Of a stretch of DNA of 64,000 nt, positions 1-8,774 are shown in pieces. The DNA lies in NCBI GenBank assembly GCA_013822685.1, contig PNKV01000004.1:1-64000 (forward strand), in the 5' to 3' direction. The stretch's first letter is position 1. Each line of letters opens with the position of its first letter. This DNA is from Leptothrix sp. (in: b-proteobacteria) (GTDB lineage: Bacteria > Pseudomonadota > Gammaproteobacteria > Burkholderiales > Burkholderiaceae_C). The position numbers were made by a program, and so were the translations under genes. The notes below the pieces were generated by a model, which was not told where the DNA came from, made no database searches, and saw only the letters and a list, made by a program, of their open reading frames with translations.

Positions 1-7
1 TAAGGAA

Positions 8-28
8 GTCCCGCTTGAAAAGCGGGAC
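8..28. terminator. Perfect hairpin, possible transcription terminator
   Basis: A 9-bp perfect stem (GTCCCGCTT / AAGCGGGAC) closes a 3-base loop. There is no clean T-run on either side, although the minus-strand flank is TTCCTTA. It lies about 90 bases beyond the stop of the minus-strand hybrid kinase, so it could end that transcript or belong to a gene left of the window. The remaining bases up to 115 show nothing else I can support. Confidence 0.3.
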
Positions 29-115
29 CACCAACACGAAGCCCTGCCGGATACCCACCCAGCCCTCGCCCCGCGCTCTACCCAACGCGACCCAACAAGG
101 GCCGCAGTAAGTAAG

Positions 116-1759
116 TCAGGAGTTCAACGGCGGCGCCGCCTGCGTGCTCGGCAGCGCAGCCAAAATCGTCAACAACCGATTGATCTGCAACGGCTTCACC
201 AAATACTGGTTGAACCCCGCCTGCAACGCCCGCGCAATGTGGTCCGGCAAAGCATCACCGCTCAGCGCAATCAAAGGCAGCTTCTTAAACGCCGCCTTGG
301 CCCGCAACTGGCGGCACAGATCCAACCCACTGCCATCGGGCAGATTGATGTCCACCAAGGCCACATCCGGCTGCATGGATTCGATGCACGCCAGCCCATC
401 GGCGGCCGTGTCAGCCGACAACAAACGCACTTGCGGGTACGTGGCGAACAGCGCCTCGACCAAACTGCGGTTCAACGCGTTGTCCTCGATGTGCACCACG
501 CGCAGCGGTGGCAGCATCACCAAAGGCTCGGAAGGCCGGGCGCTGGTCGGCGTGGTGGTGTGCGTGCGCTCAGCCAGTGGCAGCTTCAAGCCAAACACGC
601 TGCCTTCGCCCAAGGTGCTGTGCACCTCGATGCGGCCATGCATCAACGCGGCCATGCGTTGTGCCACCGCCAAGCCCAGGCCATGGCCCTCACCGGTGTC
701 GGCTTCGGTGGCGCGGTCCAGGCGGGTGAAGGGGTGGAAGAGCTTGGGCAAGTCGCTTTGGTCAATGCCGGCGCCTTGGTCGCGCACTTCAACGATGCCC
801 ATGCGCTCTTCGGTCACCTCACGCGCGCGCAGCCACACGGTGGAGCCTGCGGGGCTCACGCGGATGGCGTTGTTCAGCAATTGCACCAGGATGTCTTTGG
901 TGGGCTGGGGGTCGGCCCAGACGGTGTGCGGTGCGCAATCGACCACCACCGTGACGTTGTGCGCCCTGGCCAAAGTTTCTTGCGCCGAGCAGACCTCGCG
1001 CAGCAGGCCGGTCATGGCCAGGCGCTGAGGCCGCAGGGTGACCGAGGGCTCGTCCAGGCGGGCGAACTCCAGGGCCTGGTCCAGCAGGCTGAGCAGTTGC
1101 TGGCCAGCCGTGCGGATGTGGCCCAACTGGCGCTGCAGGGATTCGGGCATGCCGGTCTGGTCCTGCATGTCCAGCAATTGCGAGAAGCCCATGATGGCGT
1201 TCAAGGGCGAGCGCATGCTGTGCCCCATGCGCGCCAGGAAATCGGCCTTGGCCACCAAGGTCAGTTCGGCCTGCAGGCGGCGCGTGTGCTCGGACTCGGC
1301 GCGGCGCTGGGCGCTGACATCGCGCATCAACTCGATGTAGCGGGTGACCTGGCCATCGGCATCCGGCAAGGGGTGCACGGTGCGCGCCACCCAGAAGGGC
1401 TCGCCATCTTTGCGGTGGTGGCAGATCTCGAGGTTTTCAACGGCGTGGCCTTGCGCCAGCGTCTGGTTGATCCGGGTGATCAGGGCCGCCTCGGTGTGCG
1501 GGCCGCTGAGCAGTTCTTCGGGCTGCTGGTCCAGGCTTTCCGACAAGGAAAAACCGGTCAGCCGGGAGAAGCTGGGATTGACCCACCGTATGCAACGCTG
1601 CGCATCGCAGATCATCACCGCGTCACTGACCCGGTCGGCCAGCAAGGCCAGTTCCTGGTTGGTGGCTTGGGCGCGTTGCAGGGCGGCCTGGATTTGTCTC
1701 ATGGGCAGACCTTGCTCAGTCGTGACTGGCAGGTCGGCCTCAATGGTGTTTTGGGGCAT
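116..1759 (-). CDS. PAS-domain hybrid histidine kinase with C-terminal receiver (soluble)
   Basis: This 547-residue cytoplasmic sensor kinase has no signal peptide or membrane segment. In order it has a PAS domain (about residues 37-150), a HisKA dimerisation helix around His180, a HATPase_c domain with an N box (NNAIRVSP) and G box (DQGAGI), and a receiver domain from about residue 420 with the phospho-Asp in VALVDINLPDG. The HisKA motif reads GHSMRSPL: the phosphoacceptor His is kept, but the acidic residue that normally follows it (HE/HD) is Ser, which could lower autokinase or phosphatase activity. No partner regulator gene is adjacent. It is transcribed away from gpx across a 132-base intergenic region. 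The signal sensed is unknown. Confidence 0.85.
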   Translation of the reverse strand: MPQNTIEADLPVTTEQGLPMRQIQAALQRAQATNQELALLADRVSDAVMICDAQRCIRWVNPSFSRLTGFSLSESLDQQPEELLSGPHTEAALITRINQTLAQGHAVENLEICHHRKDGEPFWVARTVHPLPDADGQVTRYIELMRDVSAQRRAESEHTRRLQAELTLVAKADFLARMGHSMRSPLNAIMGFSQLLDMQDQTGMPESLQRQLGHIRTAGQQLLSLLDQALEFARLDEPSVTLRPQRLAMTGLLREVCSAQETLARAHNVTVVVDCAPHTVWADPQPTKDILVQLLNNAIRVSPAGSTVWLRAREVTEERMGIVEVRDQGAGIDQSDLPKLFHPFTRLDRATEADTGEGHGLGLAVAQRMAALMHGRIEVHSTLGEGSVFGLKLPLAERTHTTTPTSARPSEPLVMLPPLRVVHIEDNALNRSLVEALFATYPQVRLLSADTAADGLACIESMQPDVALVDINLPDGSGLDLCRQLRAKAAFKKLPLIALSGDALPDHIARALQAGFNQYLVKPLQINRLLTILAALPSTQAAPPLNS

Positions 1760-1891
1760 GGCGTTTTCCTCTCGGCACCTGGGGTGCGGATACTCACCTG
1801 TCTCTGGCGAGCAAAGGGATACAGCTAGGAACTCATGATGTCAGAATGGGCGCTTCATGTGTAGGTACTTTTGAGAAAGTTCTAGGCCATC

Positions 1892-2377
1892 ATGACCCAA
1901 TCGATTTACGAATTTAATGCGCTTTCCACGGACGGGGTTCCCGTCAAGCTGGAGCAGTATCGCGGCCGTGTGCTGCTCATCGTCAACACTGCCAGCAAGT
2001 GTGGTTTTACGCCACAGTTCGAAGGCCTGGAACAACTGTGGAAAGACTATGCAGACAAAGGTTTGCAGGTGCTGGGTTTTCCGTGCAACCAGTTTGGCGG
2101 ACAAGACCCTGGTGCCGACGCAGAGATCGCGTCGTTCTGCCAGCTCAACTACGGCGTCAGCTTCCCGATGATGGCCAAGATCGAGGTCAATGGTGCCGAG
2201 GCGCACCCGCTGTACCAATACCTGGTGAAAGAGGCGCCCGGCATCCTGGGCACCAAGGCCATTAAGTGGAACTTCACCAAGTTCTTGGTGAATCGCGAAG
2301 GCACGGTGCTGGGCCGCTACGCACCCACCGACACCCCCAAGAGCCTGCGCGCCGACATTGAAAAAGCACTCGGTTGA
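1892..2377 (+). CDS. gpx: Glutathione peroxidase (thiol peroxidase, GPx family)
   Basis: A 161-residue cytosolic peroxidase that reduces hydrogen peroxide and organic peroxides using glutathione or thioredoxin. It shows the family signatures in order: the peroxidatic-Cys segment NTASKCGFTPQ (Cys about 37), the FPCNQFGGQ motif with the candidate resolving Cys, and WNFTKFLV near the C terminus. Gln and Trp of the catalytic tetrad are therefore visible. Cys replaces the selenocysteine of animal enzymes, as is usual in bacteria. The length is typical. The ATG start at 1892 follows the promoter-length gap from the divergent hybrid kinase, and tyrB begins 17 bases after the stop, so the two may be co-transcribed. 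Confidence 0.93.
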   Translation: MTQSIYEFNALSTDGVPVKLEQYRGRVLLIVNTASKCGFTPQFEGLEQLWKDYADKGLQVLGFPCNQFGGQDPGADAEIASFCQLNYGVSFPMMAKIEVNGAEAHPLYQYLVKEAPGILGTKAIKWNFTKFLVNREGTVLGRYAPTDTPKSLRADIEKALG

Positions 2378-2394
2378 ATTGAAAGTTGCCTGAC

Positions 2395-3588
2395 ATGTTC
2401 CAACACGTTGACGCCTACCCGGGCGACCCCATCCTCACGCTGAACGAGGACTTCCAGAAAGACCCGCGCACCGACAAGATCAACCTCAGCATTGGTATCT
2501 ACTTTGACGATGCGGGCAAGCTGCCCGTGATGGCTGCCGTGCGCGAGGCCGAAAGCGCCATGCTGGCCACCGTGGGCGCCAAGCCCTACCTGCCGATGGT
2601 GGGCGCCAGCAACTACCGCGAGGCGGTGCAACACCTGCTGTTCGGGGCCGAGCACGAGGCCGTGAAAAGCGGCCGCATCGCCACCTTGCAGACCATCGGT
2701 GGCTCGGGCGGCTTGAAGGTGGGCGGCGATTTCCTCAAGCGCTACTTCCCGGATTCGCAGGTGTGGGTGAGTGACCCCACGTGGGACAACCACCGCGCCA
2801 TGTTCGAAGGCGCCGGCTTCAAGGTCAACACCTATCCGTATTACGACGCGGCCACGGGTGGTTTGAGCTTCGACAGCATGCTGGCCACGATCAGCGGCCT
2901 GCCCGCCCACAGCATCGTGCTGATGCACGCCTGCTGCCACAACCCCACGGGCGTCGACCTGAGCGCCGCGCAGTGGGCGCAGCTGATCCCGGTGCTGAAG
3001 AGCCGCCAGCTGCTGCCTTACCTGGACATCGCCTACCAGGGCTTTGGCGATGGCATCGACGAAGACGCCCACGCCATCCGTGCCCTGGCCGATGCGGGCG
3101 TGAGCTTCTTCGTGGCCAACTCGTTTTCCAAGAGCTTCTCGCTGTACGGCGAGCGCGTGGGCGGCCTGAGCGTGGTCTGCCCTGACAAGGCGCAGGCCGG
3201 CACGGTGCTGGGCCAGTTGATGTCGGCGGTGCGCCGCAACTATTCCAGCCCGCCGACGCATGGCAGCCAGATCGTGGCGCGCGTGTTGCAAACGCCGGCT
3301 TTGCGCCAGGTGTGGTCGGACGAGTTGGGGGCCATGCGCACCCGCATCCAGGCCATGCGCAAGCGCTTGCACGCAGGCTTGGTGGCGCGTTTGCCGGGCC
3401 GCGACTTCCAGTATTTTTTGGACCAGCGCGGCATGTTCAGCTACACCGGGCTGAGCGCCCAGCAGGCCGACACCCTGCGTGAGGTGCACGGCGTGTATGT
3501 GCTGCGCTCGGGCCGCATGTGCGTGGCCGGCCTGAACGCGGGCAATGTGGACCGCGTGGCCGAAGCCATGGCCGCCGTGCTGGCTTGA
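2395..3588 (+). CDS. tyrB: Aromatic amino acid aminotransferase (class I, PLP-dependent)
   Basis: A 397-residue cytosolic PLP enzyme of the aspartate/aromatic aminotransferase fold. It would interconvert Tyr, Phe or Asp and their 2-oxo acids with glutamate/2-oxoglutarate. I place the start at the ATG of [14 protein letters not shown], where TyrB/AspC proteins begin; an in-frame TTG nine bases upstream is less likely. Visible motifs are [11 protein letters not shown] (the Asn-Pro-Thr-Gly loop), a [11 protein letters not shown] segment carrying the pyridine-binding Asp, and [14 protein letters not shown] with the Schiff-base Lys. The C-terminal [12 protein letters not shown] matches the substrate-carboxylate Arg region. 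Substrate preference (Tyr versus Asp) cannot be settled from sequence alone. Confidence 0.92.
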   Translation: MFQHVDAYPGDPILTLNEDFQKDPRTDKINLSIGIYFDDAGKLPVMAAVREAESAMLATVGAKPYLPMVGASNYREAVQHLLFGAEHEAVKSGRIATLQTIGGSGGLKVGGDFLKRYFPDSQVWVSDPTWDNHRAMFEGAGFKVNTYPYYDAATGGLSFDSMLATISGLPAHSIVLMHACCHNPTGVDLSAAQWAQLIPVLKSRQLLPYLDIAYQGFGDGIDEDAHAIRALADAGVSFFVANSFSKSFSLYGERVGGLSVVCPDKAQAGTVLGQLMSAVRRNYSSPPTHGSQIVARVLQTPALRQVWSDELGAMRTRIQAMRKRLHAGLVARLPGRDFQYFLDQRGMFSYTGLSAQQADTLREVHGVYVLRSGRMCVAGLNAGNVDRVAEAMAAVLA

Positions 3589-3604
3589 CGGAGGTGTCCT
3601 GAAA

Positions 3605-3626
3605 ACAAGGCATGGCATGGCCTTGT
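3605..3626. other. Short inverted repeat in the tyrB-fadD gap
   Basis: ACAAGGC and GCCTTGT form a perfect 7-bp stem around an 8-base loop, followed about ten bases later by a GGGG-CAT-CCCC hairpin. Neither has a T-run, so this is not a classic intrinsic terminator. It may slow or process the transcript between the two genes. Confidence 0.25.
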
Positions 3627-3713
3627 GATCGGGGGCATCCCCTGAGTCGGGGGGTGGAAGTTCCGTAGAAGAATGTGGCCAGAACAAAAGGTCACGAGGA
3701 AGCTTCCGCCGCC

Positions 3714-5387
3714 ATGGACAAAATCTGGCTCAGGCACTACCCCAGCGGGGTGCCGCACGAGATCGACCCGTCGGTGTACCGATCGCTGGTGGAACTGATG
3801 GACGAGGGCTTTGCCGCACACCGCGACAAGGCCGCCTACAAGTTCATGGGCCAGACCTGGAGCTTCGCCCAGATCGACCGGCTTTCGCAGGCTTTTGCCG
3901 CCTACCTGCAGGGCCTGGGCTTGCCCGCGGGCGCGCGGGTGGCGGTGATGATGCCCAATGTGCCGCAGTACCCGGTGGTGGTCACGGCCATCCTGCGGGC
4001 GGGGTTCGTGGTGGTCAACGTCAACCCGCTGTACACGCCGCGCGAGCTGGAGCACCAGCTCAAGGACTCGGGCAGCCAGGCCATCGTCATCATCGAGAAC
4101 TTTGCCGGCACTTTGCAGGCGGTGATCGCGCAGACGCCGGTCCAGCACGTGGTGCTGGCCAGCATGGGCGATTTGCTGGGCGTGCTCAAAGGCAGCTTGG
4201 TGAACCACGTGGTGCGCCGCGTGCGCAAGCTCGTGCCGCGCTTTGCATTGCCCGGCGCCGTGCGTTTCAACGCGGCCTTGGCCCAGGGGCGCGGGCGCAC
4301 TTACCAACCGGCCCGGCCGGGCCCGGATGACATCGCGGTGCTGCAATACACGGGCGGCACCACGGGCGTGAGCAAGGGCGCCATGCTGCTGCACCGCAAC
4401 ATCATCGCCAACCTGCTGCAGTCAGAAGCCTGGAACGCGCCCATGTGGAAGCAGGTGCCAGAGGGCGAGCAACCCACCACCGTGTGTGCCTTGCCGCTGT
4501 ACCACATCTTCGGTTTCACGGTGAGCATGATGGTGGGCCTGCGCCTGGGCACCTGCAACATCCTGATCCCCAATCCGCGCGACCTGGCGGCCACCTTGAA
4601 GGAGCTGTCCAGGCACCGCTTCCACAGCTTCCCGGCGGTCAACACGCTGTTTGGCGCGCTGGCCCGCCACCCCGATTTCAACAAGGTCGACTGGAGCCAT
4701 CTGCGCTTGTCAGTGGGTGGTGGCATGGCGGTGCAGCAGGCCACGGCCAAACTGTGGAAGGAGAAGACGGGTTGTGCGGTGTTCGAGGGCTATGGCCTGT
4801 CCGAGACCTCGCCTTCGGTGACGTGCAACCCGGTGACCAGCACAGGCTACTCGGGCACCATTGGGCTGCCTTTGCCATCGACCGAGGTGTGTGTGCTGGA
4901 CGACGCGGGCCGCGAGGTGGCGCTGGGCCAGCCGGGCGAGCTGGCGGTGCGTGGCCCGCAGGTGATGGCCGGCTACTGGCAGCGGCCCGACGAGACCGCC
5001 AAGGTGATGACCGCCGACGGATTCTTCCGCACGGGTGACATCGCCACGATCGACGACCGGGGCTACGTCAAGATCGTCGATCGCAAGAAGGACATGATTT
5101 TGGTGTCGGGCTTCAACGTGTACCCCAACGAAGTAGAGGACGTGGTCACCCAGATGCCGGGCATCCTGGAATGCGCGGCGGTGGGCGTGCCCGACGAGCA
5201 TTCGGGCGAGGCGGTGAAGCTGGTCATCGTGCGCCAGAACCCGGCCGTGACCGAGCAGCAGGTGCGCGACTATTGCGCCCAGCACCTGACCGGCTACAAG
5301 CGGCCCAAGGTGGTGGATTTTCGCGGCGAGTTGCCCAAGACGCCGGTGGGCAAGATCCTGCGGCGCGAATTGCGAGAGCCTGCCTGA
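3714..5387 (+). CDS. fadD: Long-chain fatty acid--CoA ligase
   Basis: A 557-residue ANL-superfamily adenylate-forming enzyme that activates long-chain fatty acids to acyl-CoA via acyl-AMP, feeding beta-oxidation or lipid synthesis, and probably acts at the inner face of the membrane. Motifs seen are the P-loop YTGGTTGVSKGAML, the YGLSETSPS adenine-binding motif, FRTGDIATIDDRGYVKIVDRKKDMI with the hinge, and the C-terminal PKTPVGKILRRELR with the catalytic Lys. The start is set at ATG 3714 (MDKIWLRHYPSGVP, typical of FadD), preceded by GAGGAAG, rather than an upstream GTG at 3675. It is convergent with the hybrid kinase gene, with only 9 bases between stops. Confidence 0.92.
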   Translation: MDKIWLRHYPSGVPHEIDPSVYRSLVELMDEGFAAHRDKAAYKFMGQTWSFAQIDRLSQAFAAYLQGLGLPAGARVAVMMPNVPQYPVVVTAILRAGFVVVNVNPLYTPRELEHQLKDSGSQAIVIIENFAGTLQAVIAQTPVQHVVLASMGDLLGVLKGSLVNHVVRRVRKLVPRFALPGAVRFNAALAQGRGRTYQPARPGPDDIAVLQYTGGTTGVSKGAMLLHRNIIANLLQSEAWNAPMWKQVPEGEQPTTVCALPLYHIFGFTVSMMVGLRLGTCNILIPNPRDLAATLKELSRHRFHSFPAVNTLFGALARHPDFNKVDWSHLRLSVGGGMAVQQATAKLWKEKTGCAVFEGYGLSETSPSVTCNPVTSTGYSGTIGLPLPSTEVCVLDDAGREVALGQPGELAVRGPQVMAGYWQRPDETAKVMTADGFFRTGDIATIDDRGYVKIVDRKKDMILVSGFNVYPNEVEDVVTQMPGILECAAVGVPDEHSGEAVKLVIVRQNPAVTEQQVRDYCAQHLTGYKRPKVVDFRGELPKTPVGKILRRELREPA

Positions 5388-5396
5388 GCGGCGGTT

Positions 5397-7535
5397 TCAG
5401 GCCGGGTGGGCGCGGGCCCAGTCGTTCAGCAGGCGCTGCAAGGCCTCGCAGTCGGCGGGTTTGACCAGGTGGTGGTCAAAGCTCGCCTCGGCTGATTTCT
5501 GGCGGTCGGACAACTGGCCATAGCCGGTGAGCGCGATGAGCAGGGCATCCTGGCCCGTGGGCAGGCTCCGCAGCCGGCGCGCCAGCTCGGTGCCGGCCAT
5601 GCCGGGCAGGCCGATGTCCAGGACGAAAGCATCAAACGATGAGGTGCGGGCCAGGGCCAGCGCGGAGGGGCCATCGTGGCTGACCTCCACGCTGTGGCCT
5701 TCCAGAGAAAGCACCTGGGCCAGGCTGTGCGCGGCGTCCACATTGTCATCGACCACCAAGACGCGCAACTTGCCCGCGGTGGTTGCGGCCACGGGCGCGG
5801 CGATGGCAGCTACGGGCTGCGAGGCGGCCAGCCGTGGCAGGCGAACGGTGAAGGTGGCGCCTTGGCCAATGCCCGGGCTGGCGGCGGCCACGGTGCCGCC
5901 ATGCAGGGCCACCAGGTGCTTGACCAAAGCCAGGCCCAGCCCCAGGCCGCCTTCGCGCCGGTCAGAAGCCCGCTTGCCTTGCGTGAACAAATCAAAAATT
6001 TGCGGCATCAGGTCGGGGGCGATGCCGGCGCCGTTGTCCTGCACCTTGATCACGGCTTCGTCGGGGCTGGCGGTCACCTCGACCCAGACCTGGCCGCCCG
6101 GCTTGGTGTAATTGGCGGCATTGGCCAGCAGGTTGCTGACCACCTGGATCAAGCGGGCCCGGTCGGCCATCACCATCAGCGGCTCGGGCGCCACCGTCAC
6201 GGTCAGTCGGTGCTGGCGGGCATCCATCAAGGGCCGCACTTGCTCGACCGCGCCAGCGATCACTTCGGCCAGATCGAGTTCGGTGTTCTCCAGCGTGACC
6301 ATGCCGCGTGTGACCCGCGACACGTCCAACAAGTCATTGATGATCTTGGTCATGTGGCCGACCTGCCGGCTGATCATCTCGCAGGTGCGCAACACGCGGG
6401 GATCGGTGTCGGGGATGCGGCGCAGCAACTCGGCGCCGGCACTGATGGGTGACAAGGGATTGCGCAACTCGTGGCCCAGCATGGCCAGGAAGTTGTCTTT
6501 GTTGCGGTCAGCGGCCTGCAGCACTTCGGTCAGGGCCGTCAGCTTTTCGCGCTCGCTTAGCAGGTCGTCGTGTTGCTCGTGCAGCCGGTCCAGCATGTCG
6601 TTGATGGAGCGGGCCAGGCTGGCCACTTCATGGCTGTCGCCCTCGGGGGCGCGTTCGGTCCTCAGGCCGCGGCCAAATTGCTGGCGGGCAAACGCCTCCA
6701 GGCGCTGAAGGTCGAGCGTGAGCAGCCGGGCGAGCAACATGCCGGCCAGCACCACGGCGCTGAACAAGGTCAGGGAGATCAGCCAGATGTGCAGGTAGGG
6801 CACCTGCAGCTTCATGCTGGCGTCGGTGCCCGAATGCTGGCTCTGCAGCCGCAGGTGCAAGGGCTCGAACACCTTGGGGCTGGGCACCAGGGTGTCGGGT
6901 TCGTCCTGGCGAGGGGCTTGGCCGGTGTCCCACACCAGGCGCATGCCGGGCCCGGCCTTGATGTGGCGAAGGTCCACCTTGTAGAGCACCGCGCCTTCAG
7001 GCGAGGTGGTGCGGGGGTACATCAGTGGTTCGATGGCGACCAGCTCGTTGCCCTGGGGCGAGGCAAAGACCCGCGCCACGGCCCGCCCGGTTTCCAGGTG
7101 GGTGCGCAGCCAGGCCATTTGTTCCGGTGAAAACTGGGCGCCCGAGTTGCTGGCGATTTCGCTGCCCTGGAAGTCGGTGAACATCACTTGCACCGGGATG
7201 CCGTTGATCTGGCGGATGCTGTCCAGGAAGGGGCCCAGGTAGGTCTCCCGCCCGATGCTGTCAACCAGGCCGGTGGCCAGGATGGTGCTGGCGGCGATCT
7301 CGGTCATGCGGCTGGCCAAGGCGTTCAGGTCGGCGCCCACGGTGGCCGCGCGGAACTGCCGTTCGTTGGCGGTCAAGGCCTTCAAGGCCTGATCGTGCTG
7401 CTCGTTGATCAGCCACCAGGACGTCAAGGTGGTGACCACCAAGGCCACTGCCGCCAGCGCGGCCGCCGCCAGGGCGAACCGGTGCGCCAGGCTGCTTGGA
7501 AACCACCGCGTCCACCGCATGCCCAAAAGTTTCAT
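5397..7535 (-). CDS. Membrane hybrid sensor histidine kinase (CACHE-like sensor, HAMP, receiver)
   Basis: A 712-residue inner-membrane kinase. The first membrane helix (about residues 20-42) is followed by a roughly 210-residue periplasmic region that looks like a CACHE-type sensor, then a second helix (WLISLTLFSAVVLAGMLLARLL), HAMP, HisKA with canonical FLAMLGHELRNPLSPI, HATPase_c with DNGAGIAPD and GLGLGLALVKHLV, and a C-terminal receiver with VLDIGLPGM. The ATG at 7535 lies one base beyond the stop of the upstream binding-protein gene; upstream in-frame starts would overlap that gene. The tight coupling suggests the binding protein could present its ligand to this kinase, as LuxP does for LuxQ; that link is inference. 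Confidence 0.88.
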   Translation of the reverse strand: MKLLGMRWTRWFPSSLAHRFALAAAALAAVALVVTTLTSWWLINEQHDQALKALTANERQFRAATVGADLNALASRMTEIAASTILATGLVDSIGRETYLGPFLDSIRQINGIPVQVMFTDFQGSEIASNSGAQFSPEQMAWLRTHLETGRAVARVFASPQGNELVAIEPLMYPRTTSPEGAVLYKVDLRHIKAGPGMRLVWDTGQAPRQDEPDTLVPSPKVFEPLHLRLQSQHSGTDASMKLQVPYLHIWLISLTLFSAVVLAGMLLARLLTLDLQRLEAFARQQFGRGLRTERAPEGDSHEVASLARSINDMLDRLHEQHDDLLSEREKLTALTEVLQAADRNKDNFLAMLGHELRNPLSPISAGAELLRRIPDTDPRVLRTCEMISRQVGHMTKIINDLLDVSRVTRGMVTLENTELDLAEVIAGAVEQVRPLMDARQHRLTVTVAPEPLMVMADRARLIQVVSNLLANAANYTKPGGQVWVEVTASPDEAVIKVQDNGAGIAPDLMPQIFDLFTQGKRASDRREGGLGLGLALVKHLVALHGGTVAAASPGIGQGATFTVRLPRLAASQPVAAIAAPVAATTAGKLRVLVVDDNVDAAHSLAQVLSLEGHSVEVSHDGPSALALARTSSFDAFVLDIGLPGMAGTELARRLRSLPTGQDALLIALTGYGQLSDRQKSAEASFDHHLVKPADCEALQRLLNDWARAHPA

Positions 7536-7536
7536 C

Positions 7537-8760
7537 TCACTGGTCGGACGGGACAATCACGCCAGCTTCGTTGAACCGGGCCATGCGCAGTTCGCTGGTG
7601 CCCAGTGCCTCATGCCGGTTGGGGGTGAAGGGCGGCGCATAGCGTTTGACCAGGCCCTCGTGCACTTGCACTTTCTCAAGGGCGTCGCGGATGGCCGTGC
7701 GGTCGGTGCTGCCGGCCAGCGCGATGGCTTTGGCCAGGATGTGGGTCATGTCATAGGCGTGGGCGGTGCCCACCGGGCTTTCGATGTCTTCGATCCGCTG
7801 GATGCCGAACTTGGTCGCGGTGGCCATGAACTTGGCAAGCGCGGGCTTGTGGGCCTGGAAGAAGCTGAAAGTCTGGATCACGTTGAAATCAACCTGCTTG
7901 AGCGAAGCGCCGGCCTGTTGAAAAAACTTGCCGCCGGTGATGCCCCAGTGGCTGTAGATCGGCACCCGCTTGTCGGCAGGCAGGGCGGCCATCTCGTTGA
8001 CCAGCACGGCGGCCTCGTCGTCGTTGGCCACCAGCAAGATGGCCTGCGCACGGGCCTCCTGCAGCTTGAGGTACTTGTCGATCAGGCTGCGTTCCTGCCA
8101 GTTGTACCAGGCGGTACCGACCACCTTGGGCGTGGGGTGGGCGGCGGTGTATTTCTCAACAGCCGCCAGGTTGCTTCGGCCCCACGAGGTGTTGGTGAGC
8201 AGCAGCCCGACGCGCTCGAGTTTGCGCTCGCGGACCTTGTCCAGCATGAAGGGCATGGCCAGGCTGTCGCGCAGGGACAGGCGGAACGCGTAATTGGGCG
8301 TGCTGCCGTTGTCGACGATGGCATCGGCGGCCGACCACACGGCCAGGAACGGCACCTTGGCGGCCTTCAGGGTGGGCAGTTCCTCGATCACCACCGGGCT
8401 GAATCGCCCGCCGAACACGGCCACCAGATCGGGCAAGGCGGCCAGCTCGGTGATGTTGCGGATGCCGCGGGCCGGGATGGAACGGTGGTCTTTGGTCACG
8501 ATCTGCAGCGGGCGCCCGCCCAACACGCCGCCCTGGGCGTTGATCTGGTCGACGGCGATTCGCACGCCCAGTTCAACGGCCTGGGCCGAGGTGCTGTTGA
8601 GCAGGCCGAACTCGGCATCAATGCCCAGCAGCACGGGTTTGGGGTCGGCGGCCAGCGCCAGCCAGGGCGTGCTCAGGCAGGCCAGAGCGGAGCCTTGAAG
8701 AAGGAGCCTTCGGCGGGATACGCTGCGCACATTGCGCGGAACCGGCGGTTGGTTTGCCAT
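7537..8760 (-). CDS. Periplasmic substrate-binding protein, Leu/Ile/Val-binding type
   Basis: A 407-residue exported protein of the type I periplasmic binding fold (Peripla_BP_6, LivK-like). The N terminus SRRRLLLQGSALACLSTPWLALA looks like a twin-arginine-type or long Sec signal peptide. The mature chain begins PVLLGIDAEFG, typical of urea or branched-chain amino acid binding proteins, and has the usual two-lobe pattern (INAQGGVLGGRPLQIV, AVFGGRFSPV, LLLTNTSWGRS). The start is the ATG at 8760; a longer reading frame upstream adds unrelated residues. No ABC permease or ATPase gene is nearby. It is followed without a gap by a sensor kinase and preceded 14 bases away by an esterase, so a sensory role is as plausible as transport. 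Confidence 0.87.
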   Translation of the reverse strand: MANQPPVPRNVRSVSRRRLLLQGSALACLSTPWLALAADPKPVLLGIDAEFGLLNSTSAQAVELGVRIAVDQINAQGGVLGGRPLQIVTKDHRSIPARGIRNITELAALPDLVAVFGGRFSPVVIEELPTLKAAKVPFLAVWSAADAIVDNGSTPNYAFRLSLRDSLAMPFMLDKVRERKLERVGLLLTNTSWGRSNLAAVEKYTAAHPTPKVVGTAWYNWQERSLIDKYLKLQEARAQAILLVANDDEAAVLVNEMAALPADKRVPIYSHWGITGGKFFQQAGASLKQVDFNVIQTFSFFQAHKPALAKFMATATKFGIQRIEDIESPVGTAHAYDMTHILAKAIALAGSTDRTAIRDALEKVQVHEGLVKRYAPPFTPNRHEALGTSELRMARFNEAGVIVPSDQ

Positions 8761-8774
8761 GGCAGGGCCTTGTG

